Shown: positions 23,748 through 33,348 of the stretch, one piece after another | How the letters are laid out: the number at the start of each line of letters is the position of its first letter | How positions within the stretch are numbered: position 1 is the first letter of the stretch | DNA from: Rhizophagus clarus | Taxonomy: Eukaryota > Glomeromycota > Glomeromycetes > Glomerales > Glomeraceae | Length of the DNA stretch: 64,000 nucleotides | Reading direction: 5' to 3' | Assembly (NCBI GenBank): GCA_015698045.1 | Contig: BLAL01000160.1 | Span: 1,302,001 to 1,366,000 of the forward strand | Program-made: the position numbers and the translations under genes | Notes under the pieces: generated by a model | Told to the model about the DNA's origin: nothing | Database searches by the model: none | Seen by the model: the letters and a program-made list of their open reading frames with translations, nothing else

Positions 23748-23838
23748 ATTTTGAACAATATTAATATAACTTACAAATAATCAGTATGTGTTTACTATTA
23801 ACTTTACACAACTTTTTTTTTATAGTAATACTATGTAA

Positions 23839-24210
23839 GGGATGTGCCAGAAATCAGCTGATTTAATAGGGGGTGGAGGTTAACCTAAAAATCAGGTTCC
23901 TATGATTGGCTATAAATTATATAATATATATAATATATTATTACTATTTATATATTAAAATAGTTTTTTGCAATTATTTTGCCATCTAATAGCTCAATTT
24001 ATCTAAACTTTTTTTATTTTGTAGGGCTTATTAAAAGCTATAAAACAAAAAAAAATTCATAAAAATTGGATTACTAGATCACGAGTTAATTATATAAATA
24101 TAATTATATATATTATTATATATTTTTTTAACCAATCAAAATGCGATCAGGTGAGGAGTGGAGGGATAAGGGCTACTAATTGAAGGAAATCAGCTGATTT
24201 TTGGCACACC
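23839..24210. mobile_element. MITE with GGTGTGCCARAAATCAGCTG ends
   Basis: Left end GGGATGTGCCAGAAATCAGC and right end, complemented, GGTGTGCCAAAAATCAGC are inverted repeats of about 25 bp containing the CAGCTG palindrome. The interior (about 23995-24105) matches that of the MITE at 58264-58557, including TTTTTTATTTTGTAG, then CTTATT..AGCTA, then TTGGATTACT. Target duplication not resolved. Confidence 0.7.
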
Positions 24211-24364
24211 TTTAAACTTATATCTTAGTTAAAAAAATTTTGTAAAATTTATAAAAAATTCATTAACATTATAACAAATTATTTAGTATAAAGGTAGGAT
24301 CATGTGATTTGTCGATCTAATTAGATAATCTGAATATTTGATTTTTTTTTAATTATTTATCAGT

Positions 24365-24775
24365 TTATTTTTGTAGTATTTTCAGATGAAAAGCATAACT
24401 GGACTTTTGGAATTAAGGTAAGAAAGAGTTGGAGAAGGTGTTTCATTATTTTTTTTAATTAAAAGTTATTAACTTTTTTTATTTTTGTAGTATTACCAGA
24501 TGAAAAGCATGATCAGACTTTTAGAATTAAGGTAAGAGAGGGTAGGAAGGTGTTTTTTATTATTCTTTTTTTAACTAATTAATTAATTATTTTTTTTTTC
24601 TTTTTTGTAGTGTTGTCAGATGAAAAGCATAATCAGACTTTTGGAATTAAGGTAAGGAAGGGTGGAGAGGTATTTTTCATTGTTCTTTTTTTAATTAATT
24701 AAGTTATTAACTTTTTTTTTTCTTTTTTGTAGTATTGCTAGATGAAAAACATGACTGGATTTTTGGAATTAGAGT
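24365..24775 (+). repeat. Four tandem units resembling a repeated micro-exon with introns
   Basis: Units recur every 114-122 bp. Each has a T-rich tract ending TTTTTGTAG, then a conserved 41-base block (24377-24417, 24491-24531, 24611-24651, 24733-24773), then GTAAGA or GTAAGG in the first three. These are good acceptor and donor sites around each block. With the preceding GTA/GTG, every block reads V-x-x-D-E-K-H-x-x-x-F-x-I-K/R (14 residues) with no stop in any unit. In the fourth unit AGAGTA replaces the donor. Because 41 is not a multiple of three, joining successive blocks by these sites would shift the frame, so a simple exon array is not proven. Confidence 0.65.
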
Positions 24776-26360
24776 ATTAAAAACTAAAAAAGAATAATAA
24801 AAATAAATAAATTTGATCTAAACTACTGAAAAAAGGTGAAAAAATAAATAAAATAAAATAAATTTTAGTAAATATTGAGTAATTTACATTTATTAAAATT
24901 AGTATTTTTTAAAAATAAATCTACATATATCTATTATAAACTCTACACAAACATAATATGTGAATTACTCCCAAATTAACCAATCTACGTAAATTCAATT
25001 TATGGGTTTAAAAAGTAACTTCATATAAATTTTACATAAACCTGTATGTGAATTATATTAGTATTATTCAGGGTCCTGATATATCCACACCAGAACCAGT
25101 ACCTGTCATAATACCTCAGTCACAAGTTACCACCCAGTCTGCCTTCAGTTTTTCTTTAAAACCTACAGTCTTGCCTTTTATATTAAAAATAAAAAAAGAG
25201 AAAACTGATAAATCGTTAAAGGATCTAGGTAGTGATGCTATACATATTTTAATTGGCTATCATTCTAACCCAAGTTTAGGTCAATATATTCATAATATCC
25301 TTGTTTATAATGTCTTATAATTTTGGATTATTTAAAGGCTTGAGGTAATATAATTTCTATTATGGTTAAGAAGCAGAAGAAATATAAAACTGTTTAGTGT
25401 AAGTTAGAAATTATGTATGAATTCAATATTTGGGAATAAGATCACCTTTGGATAGCTCCTTTTAGGTAAGTGATAGTCTGTTGGTTTCCTGCTTTCTAGT
25501 TCCTTAAAGAATGTAAAAAAAGAAAAAGATTTTAGATTGTTATTGAAGGACTTTTAGATTCTTTAACAGCTGACGTTCTAACAATCAAAAAATACTTAAC
25601 AAATTTTATTATCCTCTTGCATATTAAAGTCTTTAAAGAAGTTAAGAACTCAGATGATACATGTAAGATGATTGCCTATTTTAAAAGTTGAGAGGACTTA
25701 TATAACATTATTGGTAAGAAATCATTTTGGAATAAAATGAAATTTAATTGATGCTGCCATATCATACCATCTTTTATTATACAAAAGAAAAGTTGTCAGC
25801 AATCTAGTTCTAATAGGCAAGGTAAATCTAACAAGTCGAATCCAAACTTAGCTTTTAAATGTATTAAAGTTAGCTCAAGATTCAAGACAGATATACCTAC
25901 GACTGAATCTAATCATTTTTCCATAAGGAGTCTGACAAAGAATTCATACCAATTCTCATCTAGCAATAAATCTGAAGGGAAGAACAAGAATAGTCATAAC
26001 AAGAATGAAAAGAGTATAAGCACTTCCTTCCAAAGAAGCTGTTTAAATGACAATTACATGCTGAGATTGTAGAATTAAAGATGGTTTTGATGGAATTTAT
26101 TCAGAAACAATCCTAAGATTAGCAATAATTAGGATATTTATTTTGTTTTTATAAATAAGATAGAATTTTTTTTCTTTTTTTTTTAACTTTTTTCCTTTAT
26201 TCTTTTTACATGTTTACTTTAATTATTCAGATAGATGGTTTAACTGGCTTTCGAGTTAGGAGTATTTTTTCAATTTTTTGTACTATGTGCTTGGCACCTT
26301 ATAATTAATAAATAAAGTGATATGATATCAATGTCTTAAAAAAAAATTTAAAGTAAAATC

Positions 26361-27260
26361 TATATAAAATATTGTAAAAATAATAACTTATTAAAATTAT
26401 TTATCTAATAATATAATCAAGTAGGAAGTTATTAAATATATGAAAAAACTGATTAGTCAAGTTATTAAGATTAGATAAGCAGATGTTATAAAACTATTTG
26501 CAAAATATAAAAGTAAATAATGTATTTTCTAGTAATAATTACTTAAATAAAAATATAAATATAGTAAAAAAATTTTGTAAAAAATTAGAAAAACTTAGAA
26601 AATTTTCTAAATGTGATGAGAAAGATAAGAGAAAATTAATAAATAATGGAAATTTGGCTTTTAATTCAATATTATTATAAATTTATAAAATAATTATAAA
26701 AGATTTTAAAAACAATATATAACTGATTTTAATCAGTAAAGTTAAAATAAAATGAAAATTATTATTATAATTATTTTGGGTAGAAAGATACAATTAAACT
26801 ATATAATAAAAATTATATAATAATAAAGTCAGAAATTAATTTTCTTATTTTTTTTAATTATTTAAAATTAAGTGTAAATTTTGCATATTGATCTTATTAA
26901 AAATCCTTATATATAACTATTAGTAAAAAATTTTAATGTTCTTTAACTTTTATATATATATATATTTTGGGATCCTATAAAATCATTTATTACTAGTCAC
27001 TTTTACATATTAGTGTATAATATTATAAATCTGTAATGTATTTTTTCTTGCTTTTTAGTTTTTTTATATTTTATTAAACTATTATTACTATTATTAATTT
27101 ATTATTCTAATTACAACTAATTTGAAATCCTATATACAGAGTTGAAAAATTTGATGCTGTACTTATACTGTATTGTACTAAATTTTATATTAATTACTAT
27201 GTATACTAATTGTACTAAACTGTACTAAACTGTACTAACTGTATTAATTTCCCAATCCTA
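26361..27260. other. AT-rich spacer, nothing recognised
   Basis: There is a short microsatellite (TATATATATATATA near 26952) and runs of ACTGTACTAA near 27215-27240. No gene evidence; the 60-codon open frame at 26498 looks like chance. Confidence 0.5.
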
Positions 27261-27273
27261 CCTATATGTACCC

Positions 27274-28077
27274 AGCATAGCGGACATCCTTATATCACTT
27301 TGCTGATCATTGCCAATCATGTAGTAAATTAGGTGATATCAGACTTTAAAGCTTTGGCCAAAGCCACAGAAATTCAGCCAAAGCTTGAAACTTTTATGGG
27401 CTATAGATTAATGGCTTTAAAATTAATGACCAAAGTAACACAGTAAAATTTTAGGTAACACAAAAGTTATGGTTAAAATTGTACTTGCAATTATACTTCT
27501 ATAATTTATATAATAATTAGTAATTTTTAAAATATCATTTCTCAATCAATTTTGTATGAATATTTATGAATTTACTACCAAAATGTTCGTCTTGATGAGA
27601 CGAATATAACAAGTTATAAAACATTAAATTCTAATCACTGGTTGACAAAATAACGTAAAATTACTTTTAATTTTTTTACTAAAGCTTATGATTTATTAAT
27701 TTAAAAATAAATAAATTTTATTTTGTCACACTAGTAGACATTACTTGATAATAATATATTTATAATAAAATTTAATGCACGTAAATTAAATATTAAGCAT
27801 ATATATATTGTGCAAAAATTTTTCAATAAAAGTTAATCAACAAATATTTTATTAAAATTTTAAAAGTTGCTATTAGTAAAAATGATTAATAATAGTGCTA
27901 TTCTAATAAAATTCAATATATAATAAATTTGAATAAATATTAAGTTGTTTGTAAAGTTTAATAAGTAGAATTTTTCAATTAAAACTAATTAATTGAATTT
28001 TAACGATGTGATAAATCAAATAAAATGATCGGCAATGATCGGCAAAATTGTGATTAAATGGGGATGTCCGCTATGCT
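27274..28077. mobile_element. 804-bp Mutator-type MITE
   Basis: The ends AGCATAGCGGACATCC and GGATGTCCGCTATGCT are exact inverted repeats, and similarity continues inward (GATCATTGCCAATCAT against ATGATCGGCAATGATC). A 9-bp direct repeat, TATGTACCC, flanks the element (27265-27273 and 28078-28086), the duplication size typical of Mutator-like elements. The interior is AT-rich and has no coding. It ends 145 bases before the DCP2 start codon. Confidence 0.9.
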
Positions 28078-28222
28078 TATGTACCCTATTTGTTAAGAGA
28101 TAGAATTGTTAGAACTGCGGCAGCTACGTATATACAATTAGCCACAATGATGATCATTTAAAAATACAGTAATAATTTTTGAAATGGTATTATTTATTAT
28201 TTTCAAAAAAAAAAAAAAAAAA

Positions 28223-31071
28223 ATGGCTCTTGCAAATGCAACTTTTGCAGAAATATTGGACGATTTATCAAGGTTTTATTTTAATTATTTTTGATATATT
28301 TTTCAGGTTATTTCATGAAGTTATCATTTAACGTTGGTATTTAAATTTTAGCCGATTTATAATAAACGTACCAGAAGAAGAACTAGCGTCCGTTGAGAGA
28401 ATTTGTTTTCAAATCGAACAAGCACATTGGTTTTATGAAGATTTTGTTAGAGAACAAAATCCAAGTTTGCCTAGCTTCAACTTAAAAAATTTTTCGGCAA
28501 AATATATCCTTCTTTTTCGTTTTCATTTTTATCTTTCTAGGATATTTGTTCATTTATCCATAATTCCTTCACACTTTTTAATCATTGTCCTTTATTACAT
28601 CAATGGTCTCACGAACATGAAAAGGCTTTTGCTGATTTTATGCAGTATAAAATTAGAGTTCCTGTATGCGGAGCAATTATGTTAAATGACACTATGGAGA
28701 AGGTAATTCATGAGACCAAGCATGAGGATGTGTTTTCATAGTTAAAAATGTTTAATAAATACATCTCTTGGATCAGTGTGTATTAGTAAAAGGATGGTCT
28801 TCTCGTTCGGGATGGGGTTTTCCCAAGGGAAAAATAAATAAGGATGAACCTGATTCTACCTGTGCTGCTAGAGAGGTGAATATTAATTGTATGAATGCAT
28901 TTGATGAAAACAATGGATAAGAGGCATATTTTTGTTGATTGTATAATAATACTTGTAGGTTTTGGAAGAAACAGGATATGATATTTCTCCTTTAATCAAA
29001 GAGCAAGATTACGTCGAATTAACGATTCGTGAACAACGTATACGTCTTTATATCGTTGTAGGTGTCTCGGAAGATACCGAATTTTGTCCGAAAACACGTA
29101 AAGAAATTAGCGTATGTTGTTTTTGATTAAATATTTTTTTTCCAACGTTTATATCTTATTGCATAACTTTTTTACATTATCAACAGAAGATAGAGTGGCA
29201 TAAAGTCGCTGATTTACCAACGTGGATTAAAAGTAGAGATAGAGACACTCCATATCATTGTGGAGGCGGTTGTGTGAAATATGGTAGCAGTAGATTTTAT
29301 ATGGTCGTCCCATTCGTGAGGTATGCTATATATAAATCATCCGAGAAAAAAACCCATATTATAAATAATTATTGAACTTTAATTATTGACCAAATATTTA
29401 AATGTAACCTAAAAGCAAACTACGAAATTGGCTTAGAACGCAGAGAAAAATTGCTCGTAAAAAAGCTACCGAACCATCTAATCATGAGGAATCAACTGAA
29501 GTAGTAATATTTAATGGGCATGCTGCAGCTTCTAGCGTCAAGGAGACATCCCCAGAAACTTCTGTACCTGGCACAGATAGTGAAGGCAGTGCTCATGAAC
29601 AATCTCCTAATATTGGTGCTCAACTTAACCAATTTTCACCTCAGACAATAGACTCTCAAAATATTTTGAATTCAATACTTTGCGTAAACAGATCAACGTC
29701 TACACAACCAACAAATAATCCTATTGAAGAATTAGTTCAGTTTAAACAAAATCATTCATATTTTTCAACTGGTCCTATTATTGATCAATCGCCACAAACA
29801 TCTCTAGTACAAATGAAAAATACTGTTATAAATGATTATTCTGCAACTCTATTTCCACAACTTGGTAATTTGCAGATTTCAAATACAGTATTTTCAGATG
29901 AGCATAATGTTCAAAAAAATTATTCGAAAGGAATTTCACGTAGTAATTCACAAACTCCAATTCAAAATAAAAATAATCGCGATATTACTGCACCAATTCC
30001 TATACACGCTAATGCAAATGTCGCAATTGCCGCGTTGGACCCTGAACAAAAACTTCGACAGAATTCATTATTAAGTCTATTTGCTGCATCTACTTCCGCT
30101 AGACCATCTAGTTCTACTCCTCTTCCTTCAATTAGTGTCGAGTTCAATGATACACAGCGAAGAAGTTCTTTGCTCAACGTTCTCCAACCAGACGCGTCAA
30201 TTGTCACTCCTTCGGAGAATTTGACACGTGACACTATTGTCCAACGTCAATTGCAACAATTTAAAGTACAATCAGATTCTTATAACACTATAAAGTCATC
30301 AAATGATCATATTAAAAATGATGCTGTCCTTATATTTCAAAATGATAATCCTTTAGTAACGAATTCACGACGATCAGAAACAACCAATTTTATTAGAAAT
30401 ATAAAAGATCATGCTTACGACGAAAATTCAAATCAAAGTGTTATGATGCAAAAAATGTCGTCTAATATTGAACACATTGGACAAGGTCGACCTTCGAATA
30501 ATAGTGAAAATGACAGCGAAAATCGCGAAATTCACGAAATTGCACGTAAAATGTCGCTATTGGGATTATTTTCAACTGCTTCGAATTCTGGTAATGGTTC
30601 ACCCATTATCGGCGTTTCTTCGGCTAATACTTCAATAAATACCAGTACCAGTTATTCAAATGTTATTCGACAATCAGAAGCTCCTGGCACTTTACTACAT
30701 ACTAACATTACGAACTCTTCCATAAACACTACACTATCACAAGGTTATGGACGTACAATTTATGGATCAAATAATCTTAATTCGATTGGAAAGGTAATGA
30801 AAGGATAACAAATCTGTAGATGGTCGTTTTTAAATAATTATCATCAGATAGTATTGGTTTATATGAAATATGAACTAATTTTTAAACTTATGATGGCAAT
30901 AATCATTTTTTCAAGGTGTCTCCGGATTTACATGTTCGTCATGAGCTTCTTAATCGTATTCACGCATTTATTCCTCCAGGTGGTACTAAATTGTTTCATG
31001 AACAATCTGTCGACAAAAATCCTATGACCAGTTTCAAATTTGATATAGAAAAGATTATTGCGGCCTTATAA
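28223..31071 (+). CDS. DCP2: DCP2, catalytic subunit of the mRNA decapping enzyme
   Basis: A Nudix hydrolase that removes the m7G cap from mRNA in the cytoplasm and P-bodies, with DCP1 as partner. Eight exons: 28223-28272, 28352-28503, 28575-28702, 28777-28875, 28959-29111, 29187-29320, 29416-30793, 30916-31071. They join in phase to 749 residues. Residues 1-105 form the Dcp2 Box A domain ('RFIINVPEEE', 'FQIEQAHWFYEDF', 'HCPLLHQW'). The Nudix box spans residues 128-150 with G128, E134, R142, E143, E146, E147 and G149 all in place. Box B follows ('KLRNWLRTQRK', in exon 7). The long C-terminal half is Ser/Asn/Gln-rich and disordered, with short hydrophobic 'LLSLF'/'LLGLF' motifs of the kind that bind decapping activators, and ends in 'SFKFDIEKIIAAL'. 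Intron 2 is an unusual AT-AC intron. Confidence 0.95.
28504..28574 (+). other. Probable U12-type (AT-AC) intron in DCP2
   Basis: No GT-AG pair here restores the conserved reading. The intron starts ATATCCTTCT, almost the perfect minor-spliceosome donor (ATATCCTTT), and ends CACAC. Removing 28504-28574 joins 'FSAK' to 'FFNHCPLLHQW' in frame, exactly where DCP2 proteins have the conserved F-x-H-C-P. A branch site is less clear: TTATCCATAATT at 28551-28562 lies at a suitable distance, while TTCCTTCAC at 28564-28572 is closer to consensus but very near the end. Confidence 0.75.
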
Positions 31072-32806
31072 CGATGATTTGATGATTATACAGTATTGAT
31101 TTATTTATGTTATGTAATTTTTGATATATTTAATATTCCTTAATAATCAAAAATGTTTTATTAATATTATATAATTATGTAAACATTTATAAATATTTAG
31201 GTAGTTTATTAATTTCATTATCAAAATCTGTTTCAGAAATAGTTTGGAAGATTGACTCAATAACCGCTAAAACAGTAAAAGAATTTCAGTTTAACAGGAA
31301 TATCCGCGTGTTAAATATTTAATCTAAATAAAAAGTATTATTTTCAAGGAAATGATATCCGGTAAATATCCGGATGAAAAAATCGCTAACGGGTTAATTT
31401 GCAGGACACTTTAATAACGAGAACTTGCCACCAACGATCTCGGTCTGGTAAAAGGAAAGGTTCTTGATATAAAGTATGTTTGAAACACCGCAACTCTTTC
31501 AAGATTGATATGGTGGCTACCACCTATAAACAACACTAGTCCGAAATTTGAAATTTCATTTACAGTATTTATATAGTAATTTGTTTTTTTAAGCATTAGC
31601 ATATTTACATGGAAATTTTATTAATTTTTTGTAAAATATAAAAAAAAATTCCATGAAAATTAATCCAAAATTCAAATTTGAAAATATCTGACTTGTCATA
31701 TATGATAAAGATTTGGAAAATAGAAACATCTGAATCTTCACAGCATTAATCACAGTTAACAATTTTCTTGATTATAATAGAATTAAATTTTACAGTAAAT
31801 CAAATAAAAAAAAAAGTAAAATGCAAAAATACTACCTAATATTTACTTATTTCTAATATTAAACTTTAGTTAAAATCTACAATATTTAATAGCATTCTTT
31901 TAAATATTACTTTCACTTACTTACTTGTCTTTTAATAAATATTTATTGCTTCATTTCAAATTACAGACAGGAATTACTAAAAAAGGGAAAAGTTAATATT
32001 AAAGAATATTTATAAATATTCTTAATAAAAAAATATTTTTTTTTTTAAAAGGTTTACTAGAATTCTGAAAAATAAAAGGTGAAAAAATTTTGCTTTAATA
32101 TCTTTATTAAAGCCAATATACAAAGTTAGCTTATAACTTTATAATTTATATTAAAATAAGCATTTTTTTTTTTAATTTTATTATATTAAATAATAATAGA
32201 AAGAGAATAAAAAATCTTAAAATTTAAATGATATAATTTTTGACTTTCCTTTTATTTGTCAAGCAAAATTAAAATTTCATATAAAATTTAATTATAATTA
32301 ACTTAGAGATTAAAATTAATCTTAGCTATATATATTTTTATAAAATACCTATTATTACAATAAAAATTCTTTTTGATAATAATTTAATTGATTATTATTT
32401 TTAACTCTATATTATATATAATTGGATTTGAAATATTTGAAATATAACTCTTAAATCCTAATCTAAACCCTAATCCTAATACTACCTAACCATTATTAAT
32501 AAACCTAATATAAACTACCTAATGCAAAAAAAACCAAAGAAATTTTCAGAAAACAAATATAATTGACTTCAGTCTATCCAGATGTATAATTTTTAAAATA
32601 TACAGTTTTATTACTGCAAATTTAAAGAAAACCGATTTTTAAAAAATGTTAATTAAAACAAAATGTCTTGCAGATTTTGCATCTCAAATTTAATATTTTA
32701 CTGATAATCTTTTACTAAAGCAACTGATAAAAATTCCAGCGGTGCCCGTTATACTCCTTATAAAGATCTTAATTTCACTGGCTTCAAAATCAATTCATAA
32801 TTTAAA
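31072..32806. other. DCP2 3' flank and AT-rich spacer
   Basis: No gene supported. The short open frames here (for example minus strand 31411-31602) have no recognisable content. AT-rich throughout, with no clear repeats. Confidence 0.5.
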
Positions 32807-33251
32807 ATGGGAGGAGCTAATCTAGAACTCTTTAAGGTATAATGAGGTTAATAATTATTTATTTTCAGGTCTAAACTAATCTCTTTTTTTTTTATCAGTT
32901 TAGTGTCTATATCTTTTTCCCAATAGCCACGATGTATTATTTTGGTGCTCCTGAATTTTATAAAACCCATGTAAAACAGGTAACAACTTTTGTAAATATC
33001 CATTTGCGCATTCTACTAGTTTAATTTTTTCTTTGTTAAATGTACATAGATCAAATTCTGGCCGGAAAAAACAAATGTAATATATATTATATATTCTTAT
33101 AGTTCTGTATTAAACTTTGAAATGAGAATAATTTAATTTTTTTGTCTAGCGTCCTCCTACTACTCGAGAAGATATTTTAATTGAAATAGAAAAACTAAAA
33201 GCAAAGAAAAAAATACGTGAAACTCACGTAGAAAATTCCGATATCGTGTAA
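32807..33251 (+). CDS. PET100: Pet100 homologue, cytochrome c oxidase assembly factor
   Basis: Three exons, 32807-32836, 32899-32979 and 33150-33251, with GT-AG introns joining codon to codon, give a 70-residue protein. It begins 'MGGANLELFKFSVYIFFPIA', the hallmark start of Pet100 (MGG-x-N-L-E-x-F-K), followed by 'MYYFGAPEFY' and a charged, Lys/Glu-rich tail. The hydrophobic 'FSVYIFFPIATMYYFG' stretch is the single inner-membrane segment of the family. Pet100 is anchored in the mitochondrial inner membrane and helps assemble complex IV. The first exon encodes only ten residues. Its stop codon lies 97 bases from that of the convergent TRAPPC8 gene. Confidence 0.9.
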
Positions 33252-33348
33252 TAATTGTTTTTATTAGAATATTAATGCAAACATTTCAATGCAACAAGTA
33301 TTAACTAAATATAAATATAAGAATTATAAATAGAACCGATATTTCTCC

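Larger units (their letters stand above)
23757..25065. other. Second insertion beside the hAT element (possible inverted-repeat element)
   Basis: To restore retroposon copy A to its normal length, this segment must also be inserted DNA. Its left edge (AATATTAATATAACTTACA from 23757) and the complement of its right edge (AATACTAATATAATTCACA ending near 25065) agree at about three quarters of positions, suggesting worn terminal inverted repeats. It contains a MITE (23839-24210), an exon-like tandem array (24365-24775) and AT-rich DNA. No transposase gene is visible. Confidence 0.4.
21150..26110 (+). pseudogene. Retroposon protein gene, copy A (heavily decayed, split)
   Basis: The N-terminal part, 21154-21600, reads 'MNMTSEYIVDIQSEDFRAI', then an acidic 'DNDLLKNLLDDADNS' and 'FMDMEISI'. 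This parallels the 'EMDIDISSSAS' stretch of copy C. The C-terminal part at 25075-26100 includes the globular RRM-like region and a Ser/Lys-rich tail. There are more than a dozen stops and shifts, far more than in copy C, so this is the oldest of the three. See copy C for the family description. Confidence 0.6.
21067..26345 (+). mobile_element. ORF1-only retroposon, copy A (old, split by later insertions)
   Basis: The ends are set by a 15-bp target-site duplication, ATTTAAAGCAAAATC at 21052-21066 and ATTTAAAGTAAAATC at 26346-26360 (one C/T difference), with an A run before the right copy. The tail phrase ATCAATGTCTTAAAAA matches copy B's ATCAATGCCTTTAAAAA. The left part, 21067-21728, holds the N-terminal region (starting near ATG 21154). 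From about 25070, decayed coding resumes with 'HILIGYHSNPSLGQYIHNILVY', the counterpart of 'QVITGYQAPSGCQFVRDILIYD' in copy C, followed by 'KQKKYKTV', 'APF' and 'VFKEVKNSD' pieces in shifting frames. Removing 21729 to about 25065 leaves roughly 1.94 kb, the same length as copies B and C. Confidence 0.75.

Noticed and set aside
28200-28222. A poly-A run directly before the DCP2 ATG as a sign of a retrocopy
   Set aside because: DCP2 has seven introns, so it is not a processed copy. The run is a simple A tract in the leader.
28543-28553. A normal GT-AG intron ending at TTTCTAG (28551) in DCP2
   Set aside because: It leads into a frame without the conserved H-C-P-L-L-H-Q-W block and has no good GT donor. 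The AT-AC alternative restores the block in frame.
28467-28685. The 72-codon open frame overlapping DCP2 exons 2-3 as a separate gene
   Set aside because: It reads through the AT-AC intron and then out of frame with the conserved decapping domain.
31411-31602. 63-codon minus-strand open frame between DCP2 and PET100
   Set aside because: No recognisable motif and no splice context, within the length expected by chance.
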